Source: Combretum micranthum
Lineage: Eukaryota; Streptophyta; Magnoliopsida; Myrtales; Combretaceae
Direction: 5' to 3'
Assembly (NCBI GenBank): GCA_024138025.1
Contig: JAMXBD010000367.1
Span: 186,001 to 250,000, forward strand
DNA: 64,000 bases
Shown here: piece after piece, positions 1 through 10,709 of the stretch
How positions within the stretch are numbered: position 1 is the stretch's first letter
Layout of the letters: the number at the start of each line of letters is the position of its first letter
Made by a program: the position numbers and the translations under genes
Notes under the pieces: generated by a model
Told to the model about the DNA's origin: nothing
Database searches by the model: none
What the model saw: only the letters and a program-made list of their open reading frames with translations

Positions 1-1430
1 AGAACTATGTATACTCTAGTCCCGAACTCGAAGTAACTCAGTCTCCTCTTGAAAAACAATCAACTATTTGAAAATAAGGTAATTATATACATATATGGAT
101 GAGTGGGTACTCCCCAAACATCTTCGTTTCCCCCCTAATTCTACCGGAATCATATCAAAGCACAAGTCTACTAGGGACAACCTCACACTAAGATCATCAG
201 GGTGCCTCACCAGTATTACTGTTTACCAAGTCTTTACCAATCAAAGCCAAGCACAACTAAGTAGACAATTATTAAGCCGAATAGTATTAGGTTTATTATG
301 AAGTTTTGTTCCTATAACCAATCAAGCAATACTAAACTTACAAGCAAAAACAACAAGCAGGGATTAGTCGTACCTTTCTCATTTTCAGGAATACAACTCA
401 AATCCTTAAATCCGATATCAACAACAACAAAGATAACACGAACTCGACAAACTTCTATATCAACACCCACAACAATTCCACAAACTCCAAATATCCTGTT
501 ACAACATATATATACACATCAACGGATATAAACGCGTTATCAATATATCATAATAAACATAAATTCTCTAAAAACCCTAACCTGACAAGAAATCGCCGAT
601 ATCCACATCATTTACTATGATCAAACTCCACAAAAACCCTCAAAACAATAATAAATCGCACAAAACTCTACAAATACTGAGATTTTCACCAAAACCCTAA
701 GTTTTCATATCAATAAGAACGTTTAAGGATCATCTAATCATACATTGATTAAAATCCATCAATGAAAAGACGAAACTTATTGATTTTGATCATTAAAACC
801 CGACTCGCATTCACAAACTCGGATTCCAACCAAAGCTAGGGTTTTTCTCCCACAAATCCTTCAAGAACATCAACAAAACCCTAAGAAATCATGCATAAAT
901 ACGTAGAAAACATGTTGTAGATGGTTAGAACACTTATCGGAATCAATCCTAAGCCTCACAAGACCCAAAGCATGAAGAACAGACCCCAAACGCTTTATAG
1001 GAAAGAAGAAAATATGAGGAAACAAAATCTATCGAAATTTGTCAACCGCTCACATATATAGATTTTTACTCTTACGCTGGTGGTGTAGGATCTTCGGGAG
1101 GCGGCGTTCGACGTGCAACAAAAACCCTTTATGTCATTCAGAATGTCATACGCCGGCAAAACCCAAAGCAACATCGGTGGCGTTCTACTCCAGCATTAGA
1201 TAATAACGCTTCTGTTCCAAATCAACACTAAAAACACACACACACACACTCTGACGTTCGATTCTAGCGTAAGAAAAATTTGTCACTGTGAACATCTTAC
1301 ACCGGTCTATATGCCGGCGGCGTGCTCCCTCCAAAAGGCGGCGTTGGATTGTAGAAAATTGCATAAATTCCAACATTTCATAATTCTTTCCAAAAACAAA
1401 ATTTGCCAAACTTAACTTGTTTTGTGGCTT
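1..1430. other. Intergenic repeat-like DNA without a recognisable gene
   Basis: No reading frame here resembles a known protein. The sequence is AC-rich with many AAACCCTAA-type words. From 1060 to 1340 it has several GCCGGCGG/GGCGGCGTT words, which resemble words in the LTRs of the element at 2773-26171 (the ACCGGCG stretches near 2907 and 25579). An (AC)n microsatellite lies at about 1233-1250. It may be old LTR or promoter-like debris; the identity is not established. Confidence 0.35.
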
Positions 1431-1436
1431 TGATAT

Positions 1437-1490
1437 AAGCTTATATATATATATTATATATATATACTACGACCCATTTATCTTCATTTT
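1437..1490. repeat. AT-rich simple repeat (TATATA tract)
   Basis: A run of alternating TA dinucleotides broken by short AT words. It separates the AC-rich segment on the left from the Athila-like LTR debris on the right. Confidence 0.7.
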
Positions 1491-1589
1491 ATCTTATTTT
1501 TCTGTGTGTTACACAAATCTTAGTGAAAAAAGGATTACATATACCAAATTCATTTTGTAAGAATTCTGATCTCTTATTAGAGCTACCAA

Positions 1590-2767
1590 ATCTTAAATTT
1601 ACAAACCTCTATACTATCTCTTACTAGATTTAACAGGCAAGTGTACCTATCGTTTATTAGTATAGATGAGTATAGGGTCATCTTTTCAGGGAACGTTTTC
1701 AAACACTAGTACTAAATTAAATTTCCTATTATCTAGCAATTGAATAATTAGATTAAGCAAATTGGGACTAACTTAAACAACTAAACTAAGCTAATTACAA
1801 GTAAACTAAGCAGAGATAACAAATTCAATTACGACAATAATAACAACAAATCCAATTCACAGCAAGGTTACTTCACCATGTTAACATGATTTATCAAAGT
1901 ATTCTTCCTATTATTTGTTATCTACATAAATTCTCAAATCATGAGTAATCTTCTTGGATATACTCAATTCTGATCTTAATTGCATTCACTAGAATCTCTC
2001 TTAATGAATTAACATACCAAGATTGCTTTAATATTAATTAAAATCCTCGAATTTCACAAAACATGCATCAAACTTCCTGTTAACATCTCCATTAGCAAGA
2101 GTGGTTTGTTCTAATGAATTAGATCTACTCAATGGACTTGTTTCTCAACACCCTTCATTTAGATCTACTGCAAGATTGTGTTGTGCACTACACTATCTCG
2201 ACTATAATGAAGTTCAATTCACTAGAAATAAGCAATGAATAATATATAAGTCATTACTAAGCATATTCATGTTAACATGATGTTATAAACCTTAAATCAC
2301 TACTCACTCATGATATAACGATGAAAATGACAAAAATTAACAATGAACAAGAAACAAAACATGATAATTGAGAAAAGAAAGAAAACCCCTTTCAATTACA
2401 AATATGAAGATGTTGTCACAAAACGCGAACACTTGATTCCAATCGTCTCTCTCGAGTTCCTCCTGGAATTACAACATATTACAACAATTCCAACCTCAAA
2501 ATATTACAGGAACTACTTGATGGATACTACGAATAGGTGTAACGGTGTAACAAGTGAATTAGATGATTATTCAACGAATGGGTGTAAAGTATTTATACGT
2601 CTAATAAACCTTCCTAAATGTTCTCCCTACAAACAGATGACTATTCCATTTTAATATTCAACAATTACGTTGTTTAAGAAAAAGTCGGAAAAGTGTGTCA
2701 CACCTCCTCATGAGAATCACGGCTGTACAACACCCAGTACTAACTACTACTCAAATATTTCCCTCTA
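1590..2767 (-). repeat. Degenerate Athila-like LTR fragment (solo or truncated)
   Basis: Near 1635 the sequence has a GGCAAGTGTACCTATCG word followed by a TAGTATAG word and a GGGTCATC...GGGAACG stretch. The LTRs of the intact Athila-type element have the same arrangement at about 28895 and 40350 (GGCAGTGCACCTATCG, TAGTATAG, GTCCTAGGGATC). The rest is LTR-like: AT-rich, with no protein match. No internal region, primer site or target duplication was found, so this is a solo LTR or a truncated copy. The strand is inferred from similarity to the intact copies. The 103-codon open frame at 2343-2654 resembles nothing I know. Confidence 0.5.
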
Positions 2768-2772
2768 CCACA

Positions 2773-3469
2773 TGGTAGGAATCAAGTAACTTCAATGTGT
2801 AAAAAAGGAAAGCCAAAACACAAGACAATAAGGAGGAAGCAACCAGCAAATCACGAGCGTGGAAAGGAGTAAGATAGCCTCGGATTAAGGCCTACGTTGG
2901 CCCTACACCGGCGACGTTGAAGACCTAAGTTGATGGCATTGCTTTCCAGCTACCGGTGTTACTGTTTATAGTTTCAAAATTTATAACACTGACAATGAAC
3001 AAGCCGGGACTATATTAATTGCCAGCGTTCATTTATTTATTTTTAGCATGTATTAAGTTCTAGGTTATTCCCTTTATATATGTTTTAGGGTTTTCAGAGG
3101 AGAGATAGTTTTTGGGATATTACTTTGAGAGCACTTTGAGTGTGAGAACCTTATTGTGGTTTGTCGATTATTGAGATCTAATTTATCTCTTTAATCTTTT
3201 TGTTCTTATCAATTCTTGTTGTCATATAGAATTGTGGCGAGCATTGTTATTTGAATCTTGAGATTCATTAGACACAATCAGTAATTTGTAGATCGTAGAT
3301 TCTATCGATCTGTAATTTATTCACACACGTTTGATTTTGTTGTTCATGGTTTATGATCAAGCGATGATTTCATCCATATCCTTCTTTAATTTGCAATTTC
3401 ACTTCATTCTAAAACCCTAAAAGACAAAGATCGGATTTTTATTTGAGATCTGTTGAGGAGTCCACATCA
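2773..3469 (+). repeat. 5' LTR of the outer gypsy element
   Basis: It aligns by eye with 25444-26171, starting TGGTAGGAATCAAG here and TGATAGGAATCAAG there. Both copies end in TCA just before the primer site or the target duplication. Substitutions and small indels are frequent, as expected for an old insertion. Confidence 0.85.
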
Positions 3470-3471
3470 GT

Positions 3472-3483
3472 TGGTATCAGAGC
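3472..3483 (+). other. Primer binding site, initiator tRNA-Met type
   Basis: TGGTATCAGAGC lies two bases after the 5' LTR. It is the standard complement of the 3' end of plant initiator tRNA-Met and fixes the element's orientation as +. Confidence 0.9.
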
Positions 3484-3741
3484 ATAGGATTGCTAAGCTT
3501 ATTGTTCGACGTGGATTTCATACGGGTTGGTAAAAAAAAAATATCTTGTTGATTTCTTTTATTTTAGGAATTTCTACTGTAGTTGTTATTGGGGATTTCT
3601 ACAGTTTGGCTGTTGTTAGATTGTGGAGATGTCGTTGGATGGAGTATTAATGAAAATAACCCTAGGGCTAGAAGAAGAAATAATAATAATGGAGAAGGGG
3701 ATGTCGTGACAAAGTAAGAATTCACTCAATTACAAAGGGGA

Positions 3742-5179
3742 GTGAATAGGATGCAAGAGGATGTCAAAAGGATGTTGGAAAGATTAGAAGTGAGAGATAA
3801 GAGAAGTAAGAGTAGATCTAGTCATAGGAGACACTTTAACGAAGAATCTAATGGGAATAATGGAAGGCACAGAAGGCGTGATGGTAGGGATGATAGGCGA
3901 CAGGGTTTTGAAAATATAAAATTAAATATTCCACCATTCACAGGAAGTAGTAAGCCTAAGGAATTTTTTTATTATGTGCCGAGGGTTGAAAAAGTGTTTG
4001 AATGTTATGAATGGATGAGTGAATGAAGGTTAAGATGGCGTCTTTAGCTTTTTCAGATTATGCTAGCTTGTGGTGGGATAAATTACAGGTTGAAAGATGT
4101 ATGGTAGATGAAGAAAAAGTGCGTTCTTGGGCACTAATGAAGAGATTGATGAAGCGAAGGTTTGTTCCTGATTATTACAAACATGAATTGTTGATGGATT
4201 TGCAATCTCTAAAGCAAGGAAGGAGAAGTGTTGAAGAGTATGTGAAGAAATTTGAAACCTTGATGGCTAAATGTGATATTCAGGAATCAACTTTTGAATC
4301 TATTGCTTGGTTTATTAATGAGCTGACGATAGAGATAGCTAATGTTGTTGAATTGCAGCAATATTAATCTTTGGAGGGTGTTATTAAACTGGCTAGTAGG
4401 GTAGAGAGAAAACAGCACAAAAGGTTTCAAAAATCTCATTTTTACAATAAATTTGATGAGGATGAAAAGAAAGGAGATAGGAAGGAAAATAACAAAGGCA
4501 AAGAGGTTGAAGAAAAGGCTTCAGATCAGGCTTCACAAAAAAAAGGTAGAGATATCAAGCGTTTCAAGTGTTTGGGGCATAGGCATATTGTTTCTCAATG
4601 TCCTAACAAGTGGGTGATGATTCCGAAAGATAATCAGATTGAGAGTGAGGAAAAGAAGCATGAGAGTGGGCATTTTAAGCCTCCATTGGAGGATGATGAT
4701 GATATGGAATATGTTATTCAGGGTGAAGCATTGATGATTGAGAAGGAGGAAGCTATTATGAATCAGAGAACTAATTTGTTTTATATTTAGAGTTTGGTCA
4801 AAGGAAAAACATGCTTAACTGTGGTTGACACATGCAGCTGTGCAAATCTTGTTTTTGCTGGAATTGTTTCAAAGTTGGGATTACAATTTGAGCAATATCC
4901 AAAGCGCTATGTTTTTCATTGGGTTAATCACCAATGACTTATTCATGCTCATAAGCAGGTGCATGTACCTATTTCAATTTGTGAATATTCTGATGAACTT
5001 TTATGTGATGTAGTACCCATGGATGCTACACATTTGGTTCTTAGAAGACCATGACAATATGATCTTCGAGCTTTGTTTGATGGTAACAAGAATGAATACA
5101 TAATTCTACACTAGGGCAAGACATTCATGCGAGTGCCTATGAGTTCTGAAGAGTTGCAACAAGCCAAATTGTTGCATGT
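3742..5179 (+). pseudogene. Broken gag and protease of the outer gypsy element
   Basis: The reading starts with a basic N-terminal region (rich in R, K and S) and enters a retrotransposon gag core. The key stretch around 4020-4370 has the LWWDKLQ and RRFVPDYY motifs and an ELQQY ending. A frameshift lies near 4020 and an in-frame TAA at about 4365. The zinc knuckle at 4558-4600 keeps C, H and C, but its first Cys is Arg, so the CCHC is broken. After a stop at 4788 a retropepsin-like segment follows (from about 4800): the expected DTG reads DTC, followed by SCANLV, and later a VVPMDATHLVL stretch. It has internal stops and is cut at 5179 by the Tat insertion. Gag packages the RNA and the protease would cleave the polyprotein; neither can work here. 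Confidence 0.8.
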
Positions 5180-5833
5180 TGTGTAGGTATGAATCTGGAT
5201 GCAACGATCACGTGCGTGTCGCGTGACTATTACGCTACGCGTGACCTAGGGAAATAACACGTGATAGGATGATCAAGAGAGTATCGTGTAGGGAGGAGGA
5301 GTAGGCAATCTCAATAGGCTCTAACACACGTGTGATAGGCGAGGGAGCTATTGAGCATCAACCTTACTAAGTACCACGAATATCGTGTGCGTTCTTGAGT
5401 GAGTCAAGTAATCGATTCACAAAAATGGAAATCCGACAGCACAACGGTGTTTGTCCAAGATTTCACCCCTTTTCAAATGAGGTAAGGACTAAGGTATTTA
5501 TAGAGAATCTAGCTGTCAATGTCGTTCGTCAGATGAGACAGACGATCAACGGCTAAGATGAGTCCCTCTCACTATGGATATGGATGTGGGCTCCCTTATG
5601 GACCCAGGCCCATTGAGGCCTTCATTGTAATGTGTGTGAGCCAATTTGAGAAAGGTTGCAATTGGGCAGGCCAATTCCAACGGGCCCTACTCCAAGCCTT
5701 CCATGCCAATTCTCCCATGATCATCCCAATTGAACTGGGCCTAATTCTTTAAGCCCTGTCACATTAGCCCAAAAAATTAAATCCAAATAAAAATAAGGCT
5801 CAAGGCCTTTGTAAGCAGATTTATACATCTACA
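5180..5833 (-). repeat. 3' LTR of the Tat element
   Basis: Nearly identical to 24658-25310. Both begin TGTGT(A/G)GGTATGAAT and end TACATCTACA. It contains the CGCGTGAC-rich segment (5215-5250) and a 64-codon open frame at 5558-5752 that is also present in the other LTR. The frame matches nothing I know and is best seen as LTR sequence. Confidence 0.92.
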
Positions 5834-5847
5834 TTTTGCCCCTGTCC
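5834..5847 (-). other. Polypurine tract of the Tat element
   Basis: On the - strand this reads GGACAGGGGCAAAA, directly upstream of the 3' LTR. This is where plus-strand DNA synthesis would be primed. Its position matches the element's orientation. Confidence 0.85.
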
Positions 5848-6545
5848 AAAGTCTTTCGAGCCATATCGAAAGGATTTGGGCATTAATCAAGCCCTTTCGA
5901 ATGACAAAAGTCTCATCCAGCGCATGTGCGCTATAACTTAGCTGCACTGCTACTTGGTGTGTTAATTTCTTAATGGCTTGCAATGTAGGAATCTGGTGCA
6001 ACATCGTCAAACAATTGAATTCTTTTGAGAGATATTCTTGTAGTATCATCTGATGAGCATATTGTCTCATATTGAAATTATACTATCCCTGAAACAATAG
6101 TGTATTGGCATGTTTTCCTTTGTATATGAATTCATCTTTCACTTTTGTTCCATATAAATGATCCTTCTTGGCGAGTTAATTTTACTTGCGTTTTATGGAG
6201 TCTTTGATCGTACTTAACTTGTTAGTCTCCACTTTATACTTGATTGAGTATCACCAAGCTAACGGATGCATCATACTACCACTTCTTGTCTAATAAATAT
6301 TGCAACACTAGTCCCCACGGACATCGGCAAGTTTGTTATGACTAAGTAGATCTTTTCCCTCAATTTTGGCAGTACACATTGCTTGAAATATCTTGAAAAA
6401 GTGGAACTTATGCTTCATGGTGTAAGATTCTCAACACTTTTTGTCCTCATAAGAATTAGCAAGTGCTCGGCTTCTTTTATTTGCTTTTTAGCGAAAGAGC
6501 AAGACAACTTCTTATAAAGTTTTTGCTGTTTTTTTTTTTTTTTTG
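5848..6545. other. Unassigned part of the Tat 3' region
   Basis: A weak - strand frame covers 5777-6070 and runs into the LTR; it resembles nothing I know. The rest has no convincing coding signal. A run of about 15 T at 6530-6544 precedes the LINE-type fragment. Confidence 0.4.
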
Positions 6546-6559
6546 TCGTGTTACTTGAT

Positions 6560-7960
6560 CTGCGGAACCCCTTTGAAAAGAATGGCAACTGCAGTATTCG
6601 TTTAGCGTACAATTTCATCAGGTGTTCTTCATTCCTTCCAACTCACAAGCTTCATGTTCACATATCATTGAAAAGGAGTCTTAGAAGAAGCTGCGGCATG
6701 CCCTTTGCCTTCCAAAAGTTAAACATTTCATCTGGAGAGCTTTAAACAATGCTTTACCAACACAAAGAACTTGACTAACAGAAAGCTACTCTCTTCTCCC
6801 CTATGTCACTTTTGCTCTGAAGAAGAATCTATTGAACATCTCCTATTGTGTTGTCCGTGGACGAAAGTAGTGTGGTTGCCTCTTTGGGTATAAGAATCAA
6901 TTTGGAACAATTATTGAGAATGGATGTATGGCTGAATTCTTGTGTAGCAGGGATGGGTAATAAAAGAGATATGGCTGAGACCTTTGCTCACCTTTGCACA
7001 GTTCTGTGGTCAATTTCGAAAGGTAACTATAATGTATCTTCAAAAAAAGAGAACTGAATGTTATGTCTATGATTACAAGAGCAAAGCAAGCGTCGTTAGA
7101 ACTTGACATCTTGTGTAACAAGGCAAGGAAGAAGCAGGCTTCTAAAATGCCGAGGACTTAAGTGAATCTGCCATTGCTAGCTCCAACTACTATTTTTTCT
7201 AGCACTTACAATTAGTCACCATAGCAAGTCAACACCAACCTCTCTTGCTCTAGTACGATAACGCTGCTTGCTACTACACTTCCCTTTAGGAAACACACTC
7301 TAACACTAAGACTTTTGTACAAGCATTAACTAACTGCTCACAAGCTCCACATCGCTGCCTCTCTATACCGAAAGAAAGTAGTAGCCCTGCTATACAATGC
7401 AATATAAGAAGAGAGGAGAAGTGACAGCCACACAACTACTTTGCCAAAGATGTGTAGAAGCCGCCTCCAACCAATTACATCGAGGTAAACTGTGATGCTT
7501 ATGTGTGTTTATTATCTGGAGAAGCAGCAACTGGTTTTATCGCAAGAGATTCAAATGGTTAAGGATGTGGGTGAAGCATGAGACTGTTTAGAGCAGATAG
7601 TGTGGAGAGTCCCAAAGCTCGAGTTGTTTGGGAAGCAATCATGCTTGCCAAATAAAGAGGATGGCAAGATATAATAGTGGAGATGGATACAGGTTTAGTT
7701 TTCCAAGCATTAACCAGTGACTCTGCTATCCCATAGCGCATTCGCGACATCCTAGCTGATACTCGTTAACTACTAAAGTACCTTCACAGTGTGATGTATT
7801 CCTTGATCAGACGTGGAGTAAACGAAGCTGCTAATTGGATAGCTACATAATATAGACGGAAGATGAGCTAAACTGGTTGGGCTCCTCTGCCCCCTTCTTC
7901 TCTTTTCAATATTCTTCAATCAAAATCTGTTTGTTTTCCCATTTCTAATGACTCCTTCAT
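6560..7960 (+). pseudogene. LINE-type zf-RVT plus RNase H (RVT_3) fragment
   Basis: Read on the + strand across stops and frameshifts, 6690-6900 gives a zinc-binding reverse-transcriptase domain (zf-RVT). Its core reads VKHFIWRALNNALPTQ, followed by CHFCSEEESIEHLLLCC with its Cys-rich pattern. From about 7487 an RNase H of the RVT_3 kind follows: CDAYVC, GEAATGFIARDS, then near 7620-7720 the EAIMLAK and IIVEMD motifs, and a late NEAANWIA near 7830. These domains form the C-terminus of plant L1-type retroelement proteins and of related stand-alone RNase H proteins. Several stops look like single transitions (TGG to TAG, CAA to TAA). It lies inside the Tat element, antisense to it, between the 3' LTR and the PPR fragments. 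No upstream RT or endonuclease was found, so it is a piece. Confidence 0.72.
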
Positions 7961-7984
7961 GGGGTATTGCCTCATCTAATAAAC

Positions 7985-9800
7985 TAGCACGACCAAGAAG
8001 ATCCATAATGCAGACATGATGTTTGGGCTTGGGCACGAAGCCAAAATTCTTTTCCATGGATATAAAATACTCTAATCCTTTTATCCACTAAACCAACATG
8101 GCTACAAGCTGATAGGACTCCAACAAAGGTAACATGATCCGGTTGCTGTCCATGCATTTTCATTTTTGTAAAATGATCTAAAGCTTTGTGTCCCTGACCA
8201 TGGTGCGCGTAGCCAGATATCATAGAGTTCCATGAATACACATTTCTAATAGGCATCAGCTCAAAAAATCTGGAAGCATAATCTACTCTGCCACATTTTG
8301 CATACATATCAACCAACGCACTCCCTACCACAACATCAATTTCTAAATGACCTCTAATGCCTAAAGCATGAACTTCCATTCTACGCTCTAACGTTGCAGC
8401 AGATGCACAGGCACTAAGAACAGTTGCAAGGGTGTAACAATCCAATCTCTGACCTCGCTGGAACATGGACCAGACTAAATCCATGGCCTTAGCTAATAGT
8501 TCATTTTGTATGTACCCAAATATCATAGTATTCCAGCTTACTTCATCCCTTCTCTCAGACATCCTCAAGAAGATCTTTTCACATGCACATATCTGTCTGC
8601 TCTTCCCATAGAAAGCCAACAGTGCATTTTCAATATCAATGTCATCAGCAACATCATGTTTTAAGACTAAGGCATGAATTTGATGCCCAAACTCTACATG
8701 TGCAAGGGATGACGCTGCCGCAAGAATGCTTATAAATGTAACCCTACTTAGGTGCCACCCAACTTTCATCATGCTCAAGAAATACAAGATTGCTTCACCT
8801 ATTGATGATTCTGAATTAGCAAATGTTCCTATCATAGTGTTCCAAGAAACTTGATCATGCCTGGGCATCAAGAAGAAAAGTTTCTGGCATTGGCTGAGAT
8901 ATCCTGCTTCAGCATACATAGTAAGAATGGCGTTAGAGACTGAAACATCGCAATCAAGTCCCACTTTAAGCCCATCACCATGAAGTTGTTGACCAAGATT
9001 AATCCACCCCAAGCTTGCACATGAACTCAAGGCACTGATCAAAGTAAAGTTAGATGGCATCAATCCATATCTCTTCATGTCACGGAAGCCCATGGCTGCA
9101 TCTTCAAAATAGCCATTTTGGTCTAAACCAGAGATCAAGGAATTCCATGAGATCGGATCTTTATCAATCATCAAAGAAAAAAACTGAGGTAGTATCCTCG
9201 ATAGCACCACATTTTGCATACATATTAATCAATCCATTTCCAATGGCAACCTTAGCATTTATTGTGCCAGTTCTAATGACATATCCATGAACTTCTTTTC
9301 CCTTCTTTTTTCCTTCATCTAGCTCTGCAAATTCAGAAAAAGCACTTAAAAGTACTACAAAAGAGTCGAGATTAGGATTAATCGAGTCTCTTGCAATCAC
9401 AAAAACTTTAGCTGCTTCTTCTCCTTGTTTTTGCCTCACCAATCCAACCATCAAACCATTCATGGAAGCTGCATTTTTTACACTCAATGCCTTAAAGATC
9501 ACTTTTGCATGATCTGTCAAACCAAACCTTGCAAGTCCGCTAACAAAAGCACTACTAACATAAAGATCAGAAAGAAAGCCAGATTTCTCAACTATGGCAA
9601 GAAGTTACCGAAGCAAATGCAAGCCAGATTCAGGGCAAGAACATGCAGCCGTTATCATGCTACCAAGGGTGTACTCATTAGGCCTCAAACCAAAACCCAG
9701 GCCACCATCCCTCTGCATCTGCAAGAACAGATCAAATGCAGAATCCACATTTCCTCTCTGAGAACAAACCGATATAACACTATTCCAGGATAAAATTCTG
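7985..9800 (-). pseudogene. PPR gene fragment resembling MEF7 (At5g09950), PLS class
   Basis: A run of pentatricopeptide repeats of the P-L-S kind. Diagnostic stretches include SWNSLISGLDQNG, WNTMIFGYIQNELLAKAMDL, VVVGSALVDMYAKCGR and HVTFVGVLSACSH. From memory, order and wording follow Arabidopsis MEF7, a mitochondrial RNA-editing factor, so this is a likely homologue. The frame is open for about 411 codons (7984-9219). Two further frames (9164-9520, and a broken stretch to about 9800) extend it upstream with frameshifts. It stops at about residue DLLGRAS near 7990, before the E and DYW domains, and the N-terminal third is missing. Such proteins bind organellar RNA; this fragment lacks the catalytic end and is probably inert. 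It lies sense to the Tat element and abuts another PPR fragment at about 9800. Confidence 0.82.
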
Positions 9801-10385
9801 ATGCTCTTTAGCTTCTCTGTCCTTCATAGACTTCCTAATATTAGCAGCTTCCTCCCATTGTCTACCCACTCAGCATTCCTATGGACTCTACTAAATTCCA
9901 ACAATAACTGAATTCCAACAAACTATGTCATGTTCGGTCATTCTTTCAAATAGGTCAATAGCAAGTTCGACCTCACTCGAAGCCATATGCAATGAAATCA
10001 TAGCATTCCAGCTCGATACATTCTTCAACCTCATTCTGTCAAAAACAATATATGCCATCACAGTATCGCCTGACTTTGCATACATACTGAGCAATGAATT
10101 CCCAACAGACACACAACCACCAAGCCCATATTTGACAACCAAAGAATGAACCTTCCTTCCCACACGCAAAGCTCCCATAGCCAACAATCAAAGCAGTCCA
10201 CGAAACAGAATCCCTCTCTGATATCTTCCGAAACACGCGATGGGCTTCGTCTACCCCACCATATTTCATGTACATCGAAAGAAGCGTGTTCCAGGAAGAA
10301 GTATTCTTAACAGGCATTTCATCGAACAGTTTCACCGCATTAATTTTACAACCACTCCATGAAATCCCTGAACACGCCCCAATAT
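9801..10385 (-). pseudogene. PPR gene fragment resembling At2g22070, internally deleted
   Basis: The - strand reading from about 10370 gives KLFDEMPVKNTSSWNTLLS, then RDSVSWTALIVGY, GRKVHSLVVKYGL, SLLSMYAKSGD, FDRMRLKNVSSWNAMI and HDIVCWNSVIVGI. This order matches the first third of Arabidopsis At2g22070 (a PLS-DYW PPR protein) as I remember it. At about 9875 the reading jumps to QWEEAANIRKSMKDREAKE, which matches the E+ region near that protein's end, so some 400 residues are missing. The word GTTGGAATT occurs twice, 19 bp apart, at the join (9881-9910). One frameshift lies near 10190. The fragment then runs straight into the MEF7-like piece with no intervening DNA. Confidence 0.72.
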
Positions 10386-10709
10386 CATCAAACTCCACAA
10401 GACAACGTCCTTATCTTCAATGGAAGCAAATACTGCGTATGAATCATTAATAGCACGCAGTCCATACTTAGCATGCATCGAGACAAGCGCATTCCCCACG
10501 ACTATCCAGTCAATCTTAATGTCGAGACAATGAATACTCCTTCCAACATTCCAATCCCGTAACCTACCATACACGGCGAGAACAACTGAGAAGGAAACCG
10601 AACTCAATCCATTATCATTACTCTCCTGTGCCATTCGGTTAAACAACCTGATAGCCTGCTTTTCCCCTTCACTCGTGATAATTTTATGGTGCTTTTTCAT
10701 GGAATTCAA
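10386..10709 (-). pseudogene. PPR gene fragment, possibly SLG1-like (At5g08490)
   Basis: About 105 codons of PLS-type repeats: AIRLFNRMAQ, a GRSIHCLDIKI stretch, IVVGNALVSMHAKYGL and YAVFASIEDKDVVLWSLMI. The wording resembles the middle of SLG1, a mitochondrial editing PPR protein, but the match is short and less certain than for its neighbours. It overlaps the start of the At2g22070-like fragment, and the two pieces belong to different genes. Both ends are truncated. Confidence 0.55.

Noticed and set aside
5558..5752. 64-codon open frame repeated at 25035-25229 as a small gene
   Set aside because: It lies inside the Tat LTRs, and its conservation is explained by the LTR pair; no protein family matches.
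7984..9219. A functional host PPR gene
   Set aside because: The 411-codon frame lacks N-terminus, E and DYW parts and is joined to other broken PPR pieces inside a retroelement.
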